Positions 33,398 through 45,214 are shown, counted from the stretch's first letter. The stretch is 64,000 bases of DNA from Spizellomyces punctatus DAOM BR117 (GCF_000182565.1 NW_015971554.1:35819-99818), one strand, 5' to 3'. Notes: a model not told the origin generated them from the letters alone. Numbers and translations: made by a program.

Positions 33398-34403
33398 AAC
33401 ATTGGAGCTGCACATAGCAATACATCTATACCTTTTAGTTATCTTTTGGGACGGTATCCTCCGTTGAGGACGTCGGTTGTCGGCGGTTGAAGCTGCTGTA
33501 TTGGTGCGGCACAGTCACATAACGGTGGCTTAGACTCGCGGCTCTTCTTGTCCGAACTTTGTCTGGCATTTGTGCTTTACTGCGGCATGGATGTTGCAGA
33601 ATCAGTGCATATGTAGCTTGAGAAAGTTGGCGAAAGGCAGTAGCCAGATTCTCTTGGAAAAATATTCTTTAGATGATTTTTACCAAGGATAGCCGATGCG
33701 AACGAACCATCTGCCGTTTTCCAAGGCGTGCGACACTCATGTTTTGGAAACATGGCTTTCAGAAATGGATACGGGCAAAGGTGTGAGAGACGCATAGACA
33801 TAATGGCCCAAAGATGTTTGGGTGACGGAAAGGACATTCAAGTTTTGAGTGGGATGTACTGCTTGAGCTCCACATCGGTTTGAAGGATACCCTACGGTTG
33901 AGAACTGACGGAAATTAGGTCCTGGAGATATCTTACCAAGAACTCGTTCTGGTGCAAGGGGCTTACTTTGCTTACTTTGCACCGCCCACCCTGCACTATT
34001 TGATTCTTGACTGCTGTTTTATGCTTCATTCAAATTTTAGACCTGAATATCCTGCAACCCGGATCCTGCCATGACATCTGGCTCTTTTATTCAATTATCA
34101 TATCCTCTACGATTCGGAGAACCTATCTCCTTTTACATGCTGGAGCTTAAACCGTGTCACAGGCCCCTAACAATAGTGTGACAACCAACAATCCAATCGT
34201 GTTTAATGATCTACAGTTACCCAGCAATAGGGTAAAGGACGAAAAAGTGCCTTTTGATATTTCAAATTTCTTAAAAGATACACGATCGCAGGCCGTGCAG
34301 GCTGATGAGCATTTCCATAGTCCGGACACGAATGAGTCACCGCAAAATGTCCAGAACGCTTAACTGTCCAGCACAACCGGTGTCCGGCGACCTCCTACCA
34401 AGT
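33398..34403. other. Intergenic region after the BBE gene
   Basis: About 1 kb without a gene I can support. Short open frames on both strands (for example 33577-33982 minus and 34154-34363 plus) have no recognisable domain, no clear splice partners and no ATG context worth calling. No TATA box or repeat stands out. The 3' part must carry the RidA promoter. Confidence 0.4.
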
Positions 34404-34860
34404 ATGACCCAAAGTACAGTCCGTCGCAGCGTCTCTTCGTCTTCGCCTTGGGAAGCAACTGTAGGCTACTGTCGAGCTGTGCGCAAGGGTACTTACATCG
34501 CCGTCTCGGGCACTACATCTATCGACCAAGATACTGGGCTTGTAGCACATAAAGGTGACGCATATCTGCAGGTACGGTTCCAACGCAATAACTCTATGTC
34601 AAAGTCGTAAACCTCTGTTATGTCAGACCAAGCACATTCTGAGCCTTATCAGCCAAACTCTGAAATCCTTGGATGCATCAATAGAAGACGTTATTCGAAC
34701 CCGAATGTTTGTGACAAATATCAAAGATTGGGAACAGGTTGGAAAGGCGCACGGTGAGATTTTTGGTAACATTCGACCTGCAGCAACCATGGTCGAAGTT
34801 AAGGGACTGATTGATCCAGACCTACTGGTGGAGATAGAGGTGGATGCCATTGTTGGATAG
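34404..34860 (+). CDS. RidA/YjgF/YER057c/UK114-family reactive imine deaminase
   Basis: Hydrolyses reactive enamine/imine intermediates such as 2-aminoacrylate. Two exons, 34404-34571 and 34627-34860, joined in frame (CTGCAG | gtacgg ... tcag | ACCAAG). Family blocks: SSSSPWEATVGYCRAVRKG with YIAVSGTTS; then QTLKSLDASIEDVIRTRMFV; the conserved RTRMFVTNIKDWEQVGKAHG, whose first Arg lies at the active-site position; and RPAATMVEVKGLIDPDLLVE, with the late Glu. The length of 133 aa equals the usual RidA monomer, which forms trimers. The variant with SPWE at the start and ATMVEVKGLIDPDLL at the end is a common fungal and bacterial subgroup. Complete gene. Confidence 0.93.
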
Positions 34861-35072
34861 ATTTCGTCACATTTCCCAAATAGAATACAGAGGATAGCCT
34901 GTAAGGATTAGCCCCTATCTCCGCTGTTGGCCGTACAAACTTGAATGGATATGGTTTCGATGTGAGCGTACTCGATGGGAGATTTAGAGCTTGTGACAAG
35001 AGAACAGCATATGGGAATACTTCTAACAAGCCCTTTGGGGATAAAATACCGTAGCTATATGAATTTTGCTTT

Positions 35073-36669
35073 TTATAACTGGATGCCCTTTAATTCTGCC
35101 AGTCGTCTTATACTCTCTAGCGCTGTTTTCATAATATCATCTATATACTTTGGATTCTCATCGCTTGCTAAACCAAGAGGAGCCTCATTACAGTACTCAG
35201 TCCATAGCGCATGTTCAGGAATATCTTCCAACAGTTCCACCGGGATCGCCGCTGCGGTGGCCATAGCCCAACAGCGGGCCGTGATTGTGTTCACGTACCC
35301 CCCTCCACCCAAAATAAGAAGAGGGCGAACTGTGGGACTTCGCAAGTTGCACAAGAACGATACGATCTTGCCAAAAGTTGCTGGATCCAGTTTCCATCCT
35401 TCCCCATCCTCCTTTCTGCGTCCATTTTCATCAACTTCAGGAGTATTCAGGTTGCCTGCAGCACCGTCTGCACCACCTTGGAGAACGATACATTGCGGAT
35501 CATAAACTGCACAGATTGCTTGCACAATTTGCTGGAAACAGGCCAAAAAGAGGGCGCCGCGCAGCCCTCGATGGAGAGGAATATTCAGATTGTGGTATCG
35601 AGCTTTGCCGCTCCCGATGGTGGTTGATGCGCCCGTGATGGGAAAGAACACGCCGCTTCTATGGAAGGAGCACGTGTAGACCCTCGGACTGAACAGATAT
35701 GCGCCCTCAACACCTATCAGACTGTCAGTAGTTGCGATCATTACATGAGGCCCAAGATTGAACTGCTCAACGAACCATCCCCGTGGTGAATATCAATATC
35801 TAGATACAGTATTCTTTGAAATCGTGTCTGCAGCTTAGACATTCCGAGAACAATATCGTTGACATAACAGAATCCTGAAGCCTGCTCTCTTTTCCAGTTT
35901 CATCAACTTTTGATGACCTGGAGGACAACGCCTAACTACGTACCTATGTGCATGGTGTCTAAAGAACAATGAACCTCGATCAATCTAGGGTTGGACTACC
36001 TGTCGGGTTTGGCCCGCGGAATAATACCTGCCACCATCCCAATGAATTGCAATATCGACGTCGCCGTCAACCAGCGCTCTGGCAGCCTCAAGTGTTCCAC
36101 CAGCGACTCCGGCGACATACGAGCTCAACCCGTTGAATACTGGACAGTCACTGTCACTCAGTTAGCCATTGGTGTATGCGCATCATGCACGACTTTTGCT
36201 TACTATTGCAATCCGAATCGAGCGATGCTCTCCAAGTATTCATCAGATTCCGGATCGGCAGCTTCGGCGTTTAAGAGGAAGTCTATCGACTCCGTTGGTT
36301 GATATCGCTGTTTTGCTGGGAAAATACACCTGACTAACCAATGTACTCTTCTGTATGGAATACCATCAGATCTTCTTTACTTGCAAATGCTGGTTGTAGT
36401 ATCCTGAACATCAGGGTTATCAGATGCACCTCTATATTTTGTCCTAGATCCCAGTACCTCATATGTTCGTGTAATTTATACGCCGTAACCAGTGCATGAA
36501 CATAAGTAGACTAATGAATATCTCTTTCTTAACACAGCGAACATCTAGACGCACTGCAATAGAGCGTAACATCCTATACCCTCATAGTGTTGGAAGGAAG
36601 CTTATCCGCAACCTCCCTCAGCCGGGTTGAGAAAACATAGCCAACGCGACGTTTGGGTTCAGGAGACAT
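35073..36669 (-). CDS. Class I histone deacetylase, HDAC8/Hos1-like
   Basis: Zinc-dependent lysine deacetylase. About nine exons, start ATG 36669 ([15 protein letters not shown]), stop at 35073. After splicing the family order is clear: [65 protein letters not shown], then [20 protein letters not shown] with FCYVNDIV. This holds the tandem active-site His pair and the Asp-binding region. [14 protein letters not shown] carries two zinc ligands and GADGAAGN the third (the Asp). The end has [19 protein letters not shown] with the Gly-rich loop, and LGGGGY is followed by a short tail ending ELKGIQL. The HH of GGRHHAHR lies on a 15-nt microexon at 35944-35958. The short tail and overall length favour the HDAC8/Hos1 branch over Rpd3. 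Confidence 0.92.
35944..35958 (-). other. 15-nt microexon of the HDAC8-like gene
   Basis: Bounded by ...gttctttag and gtacgtag on the minus strand. Exon phase is one base, then codons for His-His-Ala-His, then two bases, so it keeps the frame between the exon ending at 36028 (IHWDGG plus AG) and the exon starting at 35888 (A, then [11 protein letters not shown]). Without it the two catalytic His residues are lost and the protein is five residues shorter but still in frame. Confidence 0.8.
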
Positions 36670-37027
36670 CACACGTATTTTGCTGTCTCGCCAAAGGATT
36701 CATCCTTTTCTGGTAAACCTCGACCAGACCACCGTCGTCCTTCGAGATCTCGGTTACTCTCAATGCGATTCTCTTTTCTAATTCGCTCTTCATCTGGAGG
36801 TAATTCGCTCCTTCGCGGGTTCTTCGCACCACTTAGGCTGCGCCATATCTTAAACCCAAAAAGGACAAATGATGTCTGACGTTCAAGTCGGACTCTTTTG
36901 TCCGGCACGCCAGACCAGGACCGCCCAAAGATCCTGCCATCTGCAAGCAGCTTCTCCAAAGCAGGCGTGCCCATTTGTAGCATCCCCAAGGGTTTCCGTG
37001 CTGTGAACGGGTAGTTATCTGTTTAGT
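36670..37027. promoter_or_regulatory. Divergent promoter region of the HDAC8-like gene and CDT2
   Basis: About 358 bp between the two start codons. On the minus strand a 106-codon open frame (36989-36669) ends with TGA overlapping the HDAC ATG (TGATG). It could be a long upstream ORF in the HDAC leader. No TATA box is evident. Confidence 0.4.
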
Positions 37028-39930
37028 ATGCCAGCGCCATTTACCGACTCGACCAACGTTAGCTGTACGCGCCAAAGTCCAAATGACCTCTCAAAGGCAA
37101 CCCTTCCTTCGACGCCTCGCCGTCCTCTTCAACCAAAGTCCCATGCCGTAGTATCTTCTCCAATTGGTCCTTCCACTCCCACAGCTGATGTTAGAAAATC
37201 TTTGGGGGTGGGCTTCGATACGTTTTCAGACGGTAAGTGCGAAGTTATCGACACTACGGCGAAGGTTTGCTTCAATCTTAAGGCGCACCTCGTCTTGGTT
37301 TCATAATATTAGGATTTTCCAATATTCCAACGTCTCCACTATCCTCCCCTCTCCGAGCAACGCGTCTTGACTCGTCACCTTTGCGTGCTACAACACCGAA
37401 TAGGAAGCGACCGCGTGAAGAGTCCTTCGGTTGTCGGGCTGCTGAACAAGCCGAACCTGAAGCTTATCATCTGCAAACAGGCAAAGTATGGAAAAGTCAT
37501 CAACCTCTGAATATCGAGCCGCCGGTATGTGCTCTGCCGGAATCGATCCTCAGAGATCGCAAAAATCTCTTCTCGCCCGCTGCATGGTTCTCTGGTACGA
37601 GGTTTGAGAGGCGACTTCCTTTCAATACGGCCATAACTGGCAGAGAACTATTTGGATCAAAATCCGGCCGTGTTATATATCGTAAGGCCCGTGCGTATAG
37701 ACCATTTTGCCTATAAACTGTTACTGACAACGCGTTTCGTGGCAGCTTCGTTGAGAAAATATGTTTCAAAATTCGTTAGCACTGAGCATGACATTTACAG
37801 AATTGTCTCTGAAGACGAGACATATATACCTCCGTTTACCTGTAGTTTCTGCAATGGTAAGCCGAACCATGGTCGCACCGAGCGTTAGCATCAACTCAAA
37901 CGGACCTCCACATGCAGTCGCAAATGGCGGCAAATACTTAGCAATTGCGGACGAAGACGGTACAATTGGTATTGTCGACACTAGGCACGACGCAGTGTGG
38001 GAGAAAGGTGGGCTTTCATGCAAAGGAGTCATTAGTTGATTGTAGCTGATAGTTATCTCATTTGCAGAAAATCCTCGAACGCAATGGTTGGCGCACCAAA
38101 ATGCCATATTCGATCTCTGCTGGACATCCGACGATCAATACTTGGTACATGAATGTGCTTGCAGTATGGGAATATGGCGGGGGCACTAATTTGAACGCCG
38201 TAGGTTACCGCAGCAGGCGATCAGACAGCGCGTTTGTGGGATGTTGAAAGGCAGGCATGTGTCTGTGTATTCCAAGGGCACAATTGTAGCATCAAATCAG
38301 TTGCTCACAATGCGCGGAGCCCCAGTAAGTATTTATCATTTCGCAATCAAATATGTATGACCTAATAACGTAACGCCTGGTGAAGGTATATTTGCGACCG
38401 CCGCACGAGACGGAAAAATCATGACCTGGGACACTCGATGTAGCGGATTTTCTGACTCTACAGGTGAATGTCATTGTCACTTTTTTGTCTCCGGACCCTC
38501 ACATGCAATGGCGGTAATCTAAAATGGATACTGTCGACAGAAACGTACCATCGGCCAACAGACACGATCAGACATGCGCATGCGCTGGTTAATTCCGGCG
38601 CCGGGCAGATGAACAAGAAGTCCCGCCGCGCTAACTCTTTACCGGTGAGTTCGTAATCACTCATGCTTGAAAACGACAAGACTTAACAAATTGTGGGTCA
38701 GGCCAATCAATCTCAAAGCGTAACTACGGTACGATTTTGGAATAATACGGATAATATGCTAATATCGTCTGGTGCCGCGGATGGGTACGTATCGTATGTA
38801 TGCCCTGATACAGAGAGTACCTGTTTGCTGATAGAAACATCGAATCGAAGTTTGCTCAAAGTGTGGGACTTGCGAAATCACGGCTCACACACGCGGCGCG
38901 AGTTTCCGTCCCCTTATGCGACGTCATCCGTGATTGAAGGGAAAAAACGTCTGCATGGTAGGATAGCATCTCCATTTCGTTCAAAAACACAGACATAAAA
39001 CAAACGACTGGGGCTTGCAGGTTTCTCTTCGTTTACCTTGGACTCACGAGGAAGCAGGTTATATGCTGCCTGCACAGACAACAAGTTCGTTTCCATTGTA
39101 CACATTAACATTTGGATGTCTCGGCGCATCTGACCTCATGATCGCAGCATATACGAGTTCAATCCAAACAATCTCAACACGCCCATTCACAGCTTCTCTG
39201 CCTCTACCTATCGATGCGACTCCTTCTACATCAAGACTACCGTATCACCCGATGACCGATTCCTAGCCAGTGGATCGTCCGATTATGGATTGTATATATG
39301 GGAACTTGATGCGCCGGAGAAGCCACCTTTGGTCCTACGAGCGCATAGAGGGGAGGTGACGGGTGTTTCTTGGTCTAAGCATGAGCTGGAGGAGGTATGA
39401 GAATTTCCGTTGTTTACAGATGAGCTGGCCTTCATGCGTTTCCCCCCAGCTTGCGTCTTGTTCGGACGATGCAAGTGTGCGCCTGTGGAAAATCGACAAC
39501 GATTACAGGGAGGAAGAACAAGAGGTTGCGTATCGGGATTTGAGAGGACATGCAGAGGAGGGCGAATTGAAGGTTGAGAAACGTTTGCGTAAGTGTGACC
39601 GTTGCGATATTGGGTGATCAATCTTGGCTCAACCCGAGCATGCTGAATCACTCTTTTATGCCAGATGTGTCCCGTCCCAGAAAATCAACTTCGATCGCAC
39701 GACGTGACGAAAACACCGAAAACGATCCTCCAGAACTTGACCATACCTCGCGTGGCGATAATGGACCACCGGTCGGCTGTGTGACACCACAGTCGCGTGG
39801 ACGGACCAGCGTTCGACGTCAGACAAGGGGGAACAACAGTCGTGGGGCATCTGTCTCCCGACGGAGCACTGGAAGAAGTATAACGGATTACTTTTCTAGT
39901 CCACTCCCCGGTGGTAGCGGGAGTGGATGA
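37028..39930 (+). CDS. CDT2: Cdt2/DTL-type WD40 substrate receptor of CRL4 ubiquitin ligase
   Basis: Receptor that sends PCNA-bound proteins (Cdt1, Set8, p21 in other organisms) to CRL4. About 12 exons. A disordered N-terminus of about 280 codons with Pro/Ser-rich stretches (STPRRPLQPKSH, TPNRKRPREES) is followed by the propeller: AVANGGKYLAIADEDGTIGI, then AHQNAIFDLCW, VTAAGDQTARLWDVERQAC, CSIKSVAHN, GIFATAARDGKIMTWDTRC, NQSQSVTTVRFWNNTDNMLI with SSGAADG, and LLKVWDLRNHG. The last is a WDxR box expected to bind DDB1. Late blades are TTVSPDDRFLASGSSDYGLY, HRGEVTGVSW and LASCSDDASVRLWKID. The VTAAGDQTA and SLKSVAF-like blades are DTL signatures. The C-terminus carries a PIP-box-like SITDYF close to the end. 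Exact exon limits in the N-terminal third are uncertain. Confidence 0.87.
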
Positions 39931-40194
39931 GTGATTGTTTGTGCAAAATAGATGTAATATATTAGATGCTACCAGTGAGAATATCAAATGCAATGGGTCG
40001 GTCAAGGATCACAATGTACAATTTTTCAGCAAAAGTAACCTGAATGCTCCATCTATCCTTGACAGATACAAGCAGGTATTCAATGCATTTACAGAATTTA
40101 CAGAAATCTTGTCCTCACATGTACTATCAAATGTTCAATCATAAACAGCAGATTGGGTACCCGGGAACATGTATATTCCACATGTAGTCTGCCA

Positions 40195-42363
40195 TCAGTG
40201 GGGGGGTACAAATTCCAAAAGGTCTCCAACATTTATCGTATCATCTCCCTCCAATACCCTTCGCACGTCCTCTAGCCACCACCGAACAACCGCCTGGTCC
40301 CTTAGCTCATCCCCCAAAAGCCATCCCTCCTCATCCGTGCTCCCCATATCCCGCTCTCTGACTCTACGCCAAGTCTCTATCCAATTATCTCGCATTAAAG
40401 ACAGATTGAGCACTCGCTTTCGTTCAGCAGTTTCACCACTTATTGTGCCAAACCGTGAATATAGTAATCTGACAGTCTCTGAGGCAGTACCAACATCTGC
40501 GGGGGGATCTGGGGCTACTATGCCGCCTGCTGGTGGGTAGTCGATGCTGAAGCGTTTGAGCCGGGTGCAACCGACACAGAGGTGAAGGAATGGGACAACG
40601 TCTTCGGAGCGGAGGACTTTGGGACAAAAGGATACGTCGAATTCGGCGAGGTTTTTGGCGTAGCGAGCTAAACTTGTGAGACATTGAACTGTGGGACTTG
40701 CGCAGCGGGATATATCAAAGAATTCCAGGTATGGGCATCGAGATGCAAGTTCTGTTACACACATATCATCGATGCGTGTTCGACCCGCGTCCAAATAGGA
40801 AAGGTTTGGACAGCTTCGTGCGACGGCAACGATAAAGTCATTTGCAAGACGGCTGTTGCTGGAAATGATAAGCTTATTGAGGTTGACGAATGTGACAGTG
40901 TTGATGTCCATGCCCATTGGGGCGGGTGGCCACACTAGAACACTAAGAGATCGGAGCTCCCGACCCTCTTCGCTAACCGTTTGCAGCATCTGATGTGCGC
41001 GATCTGGCGCAAGGGGAACTCCACGCAAGCGCAGTCTCCGGAGGCGACTACTTCGCTGCATCAAAAGACGGAGATCAGTGCAAAACGTACGGAGGCTTTC
41101 CTCGTCGTTGGGTTGTGCCCCCTCTTCCATAGGTAAGTCAAGCCATAGATCCATCAGTTGATTATTGTGCTCTGCAATAGTGCCAAGTAATTGGTCGTGA
41201 AGGGAGGGTATATAGAGAGCGAGACTTTGCAGGCGAGGGGCACGCTGTTTACACATAACATGAGTGAAAGCTAATATATTACATTTACTCGACGCAAATA
41301 CGTACCTTTAAGAAATATCTCAATCCCGAAGCAGTACACCCCATGCACTTTGTCAGATGAAAATCTGTGATAACATTCCCAAACCGTTCGGCGAGCGCTG
41401 CGCATTGCGAGTCCAAGACTGCAACGCCTGCCAACTTCAGCCATAGTGATGTGGATGGTGGCGTTACACGGATCAGCCGTTCGAGAAATGCTGTGGCGGT
41501 TGCTTGCAATGGAATAGTCGCTTCCTCCACTCGTAGTGTCAACCCAAGATCCTTAACTTTTGGAAAGCATTTTATGATCCCCGGAACGAGCTGTGAGGTA
41601 GATCAGACTCGTGAGAAACTTGTGAAAGTTTTGACCATCTAAACGCATCGCCGCAGCTGTTACCTCTACGATGCGCGAGAACTCCTCCACAACCCTCCGT
41701 GATACGAATTCATTGTTTTTCAAGTGTAGCTGTATGGCCACGGCACGAGGAAACGATGCATAATCGTGGCTCGTGTTTGGCATGGACAATGTTCGCCAAA
41801 GGCGATCCAATGAACGAACAATGAGCCCGAGGGGAAAATTGCTATGGGCGAATCTGAGCACTTGGGCTTGAACACGACGCACTTCCAGCTACGTACCTTC
41901 TTGGTGCTATTCGCTCCCATAGTACTGGTAGAGCGCATGCGGCCCATTCCTTGTTTACTAATGCGTTATTCAGAAATTGTCTTCTCGAGTTGGTGTACGC
42001 AAAGCGAAGAACATGTGTGAGAATTTCTGGTGGAAGTCGTAACGCTCGTCTTTTTCTTCGTTTTCTGCTGGGTTGCCCTTCCAAATCGTCACCAGACTCA
42101 TATGCACTTGGGTTATTATCCGAGTCAAAGTGCGATATTTCCATGAGACTCGAGGAGGACTCATCGTCTCCATCCCCTTGAATGTCCATCGTCCAACTAG
42201 ACATTGCAGCGGGTGGAGTTTCGGGCGGGAGTGGATATGGACCTGATGGCTCCATGTTGCACGATGCCAGCAGAGCGGACGAATGATGCGGCACTGGCAG
42301 TGTGAAAAAGAGCACCGTTTGCTCAAGGTAAAAAGTCGACAGCGTTTCTGGAGCGCCTGCCAA
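40195..42363 (-). CDS. F-box/leucine-rich-repeat protein (FBXL)
   Basis: Probable SCF substrate receptor. About four exons, start near 42363, stop at 40195. The N-terminus is disordered and acidic (DGDDESSSSLMEIS) with a basic patch PSRKRRKRRALR, a possible nuclear signal. The F-box follows directly: LPPEILTHVLRFAY, ALVNKEWAACALPVLWERI. Downstream are leucine-rich segments, for example PRAVAIQLHLKNNEFVSRRV, LRSLSVLVWPP, TFVNLNKLIISSNSRLANDF, CPNLSYLDAGRTRIDDMCVT, CPYLEFFDISRCASPTVQCL and AKNLAEFDVSFCPKV. The Cys-ending LRRs are the kind found in FBXL proteins. The C-terminal 90 residues are charged and rich in Trp and Arg. The target is unknown. Confidence 0.8.
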
Positions 42364-42731
42364 TTATAGATCACAATTTGGCATCAAAGTAATGAATCAG
42401 CACACGTGACCGATTAATTTCCCAAATTGCATGAATATAAACAAAGGGCATGTCCTTGGTTTTTATGGATAAACATTAATGCATTGATCGCAAAAGTTAT
42501 AAACATTGATGCATTCATGGCAATGATGGATTATTCTCTGCTGTCGTTACAAGCTGTGCAACTGGCGATTGTTGTCGCTTTGGAAGGGAGTGGATTTTGA
42601 TGCCTAACCGTGCTGTCTCGTTTCGGAATGGCCTCAAATGGAGGAAATGAAATGGAGGTTGAGAACAGCCATCTGAATTCTGCAAGGTCTTAAAGTACCT
42701 CCTTGCACATGCACGCATTTTGAGGGTCTAG
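42364..42731. other. Intergenic region upstream of the FBXL gene
   Basis: About 370 bp. It contains an imperfect duplication of the phrase ataaacattaatgcattgatcgc / ataaacattgatgcattcatggc at about 42470-42522, copies about 30 bp apart. No ORF or RNA gene was recognised. Confidence 0.45.
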
Positions 42732-43297
42732 ATGAAAAAGTTGTACGGATCTGTGCGAGACAGATTGTTAGATGAAATCGAGCACACAGAGGGATATATA
42801 GACTGGAAGAGATGGGCAAACGTTTTTGTTGAATCGGCCCGTAGAATTTATAGAAATGTACGAGTGCTACCCGTAGAATCAAATGTGCGAGATTTGATAG
42901 CGTTTTTGCGACCGTTGTACTGCGCTTCTGGATATTTTAAAGGCACATCTCATTCACTCAAGTCAGTTAGTCGGCTGATCTCTGACAGATATTGCCAGTG
43001 GATCATTGTCAACAAGCACTTGAACGTCTACTTTTCACTGTCGAAAGATGCACTCCATTGCTATTGTTTTTCGGGGAAGCATTCCACGCTGTTGGCATGA
43101 ACTTGGTCATTTTTGGTTCGACAATTGGTTCCAACCTGGGAATCATCACTGGCCTGCATGCAAGGGTAACGTACCATCCAACTCTGCGAACGTACACGCA
43201 TCTGCGCATTGGACAGGCCTGTTACGCCGACACAGACGACAGTAACGCTGCCAAGTCAACAAAAGGAAATTGGGGATTCAGTTTGGGTAGTCTGTGA
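42732..43297 (+). CDS. Doubtful small gene, hypothetical protein
   Basis: I do not recognise it. From ATG 42732 one frame stays open to 43100 (122 aa, rich in charged and aromatic residues). A second model removes 42858-42988 (AAT | gtacga ... ctgacag | ATA), joins in phase, and gives about 144 residues. These end in a hydrophobic helix-like stretch (CTPLLLFFGEAFHAVG, MNLVIFGSTIGSNLG) and a Ser/Gly-rich tail. Neither model has a known domain. It lies in the gap between two outward-facing F-box/LRR genes and could be the 5' leader of the next one. Low confidence is intended. Confidence 0.25.
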
Positions 43298-43397
43298 TAT
43301 GTGCTATTGAAGGCAGTACCTGCTCTGCGGAACTCATGGCACCGCAAGGCCCGAGAAAAGTCAACCACTTATTTGCTCTGCCTGGGAACACACTTCT

Positions 43398-45214
43398 ATG
43401 CCACCCCTAGGCTCTCTCAAACGCAAGCGGTCGTACTTGCCGCCCGAAATCCTCGACCGAATATTTACTCTCCTACAAAGATCGTCGTCAAACACCTTTC
43501 GCCATAGCGATGAGGAGATGCTTGTCAGCCGTAAGAGTCTTCATGCATGCTGCCTTGTATGTCACGCGTGGTACTTTTCTGCGGCTGCTACGCTGTGGAA
43601 CCATCCTACCTTTCCGAACCTCGACAGTTTTGTCAAATTCGTTGCGACATGTCACCGCATTGGACTCGATAGACGAAAGAAGATGGGACAACGTAATGAT
43701 GGGATCGGCGAGACAAATGTGGTACATAGAGGCAGTGAAACCGTATGGATTGCAAGATGGGGGATCGAAAACCTGCGATCCTTACATCTGAATGAAAACG
43801 CCTTTTTACCAGTGTTTTGTACCCACAAGCATTTGGCATTGATTGCGGATGCAAGACCTGAACTTCATCATTTGTCGTTGGCAAATTGTCATGCGCTGAA
43901 TGACGCCGCTCTTTCGCAAATTGTTTGTTCAGTAGCTCCATCGCTGAGGACGCTCGATCTGACCAACTGTTGGCAAGTCCGCGATATTGGAGTTCAGATG
44001 GTTGCCCAATTCTGCGGGCCATGGAAAACGCTGCAGAAGCTAGTGTTGAGAAACTTGGGCTTGGTATCTAATCTCGGGCTGGCTGCCATCGGCGAGCATT
44101 TAGCGCCATTTTTGAGAGTTCTCGACGTGAGCAATTGTCGTAGTATAAGTGACTCTGGAATGGCGAATTTCCTGGGGAAGACTTTGGTTGAAGAGGTTGA
44201 AACTGGACGAGTCTCAGGAAGGCGTGTTCGGAGACTGGGGCGATCTCGCGGCAAGCTCCTGGAACTGCGGTTTTGTGGGTGTAGACGGTTTACTCGAATA
44301 GGGTTCAACGCTGTTTTGGCCAAAGCGTTGAAGAACAACCCCGATTTACATACACTCGAGTTCTCAACGCCAGTTCCTCCAAAGGTGAGTCATGCTTGAG
44401 TATTATCTTCTTTGCAGGCCCGCAGGCTCATCGGTTGTGTGCCTAGGGATCACCCAATTATACCTTCCACAGTTTCCCCATACAATGCTTCAAAACGTTA
44501 ACTAGCCTCCACATTCATCGTGCAGAATATCTGGATGACGAGCGCATTCGCTCATTAGCAGACAATTGCGGACCCCTGTTAAAGGAGTTCTCTTTGATCA
44601 ACGGCATTTACGTTAGCGAGGTCGCGCTCAAGTACCTGCTGACGCACTGCGTCCGATTAACGCATCTATCTCTCAAAAAAACACACCTGGTAACGGACGC
44701 GGTGGTGGAGCATTTGACGAAATGCTCATGTATGCCGCATTTGAGTTTTCTGGATCTATCTGGCTGTAAGTGGGTGACGGACAGAGCAGCGGAAGCTTTG
44801 GCGAAATCCGCGGAAGAGAAGCCGTCTGCTGCCGATGAGAATACCAACCCCTTTAAAAGGGCGATTTATTCTTCCACCCGAACGCCTCGGGCAGCATCCT
44901 TGACTCATCTCATCGTGGTGGATTGTCCACAGCTGACCCTTCGCGGTCTACTGACAACGATTCGCGGATGTTATCCACCAGCGGGCTTGCTAGAGGAAGT
45001 TCATGTTACAGGCGCCAACAACAACATGGAGTTGGACGTGATGACCGACATTGGCCCCGGCGGGAGTGTGAGCGAAGCGACTTTGTTTGAGATGGTTCCA
45101 CAACGTGTCGGGGTGAATGCCGTACGGCAAAAGGAACCGAGATGGGTGGAGATTATCAAGGGCCAACGCTTAAGTTTTCTAGCTGGCTGTGGCGAATGCG
45201 AAATAAACGTGTGA
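43398..45214 (+). CDS. F-box/LRR protein, AMN1-like
   Basis: Second F-box/LRR gene. Two exons: 43398 to about 44383, and from about 44470 to 45214. F-box: SYLPPEILDRIFTLLQ with CLVCHAWYFSAAATLWNHPT. LRRs of the AMN1/FBXL kind follow: NLRSLHLNENAF, ELHHLSLANCHALNDAALSQ, SLRTLDLTNCWQVRDIGVQM, LQKLVLRNLGLVSNLGLAAI, FLRVLDVSNCRSISDSGMAN, LLELRFCGCRRFTRIGFNAV, LTHLSLKKTHLVTDAVVEHL and LSFLDLSGCKWVTDRAAEAL. The repeat consensus LxxLDLxxCxxVTDxxxxxL is unmistakable. A Ser/Thr/Glu-rich insert (about 44810-44890) interrupts the late repeats. The protein may serve as an SCF receptor. The first FBXL gene lies about 1 kb away on the other strand, but sequence similarity beyond the shared fold was not obvious, so recent duplication is not supported. 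Confidence 0.82.

Noticed and set aside
43048-43245. HELGH-containing frame that looks like an HExxH metalloprotease site
   Set aside because: It is one of three overlapping open frames in the same stretch, has no further protease motif, no upstream exon in phase, and sits in the doubtful gene.
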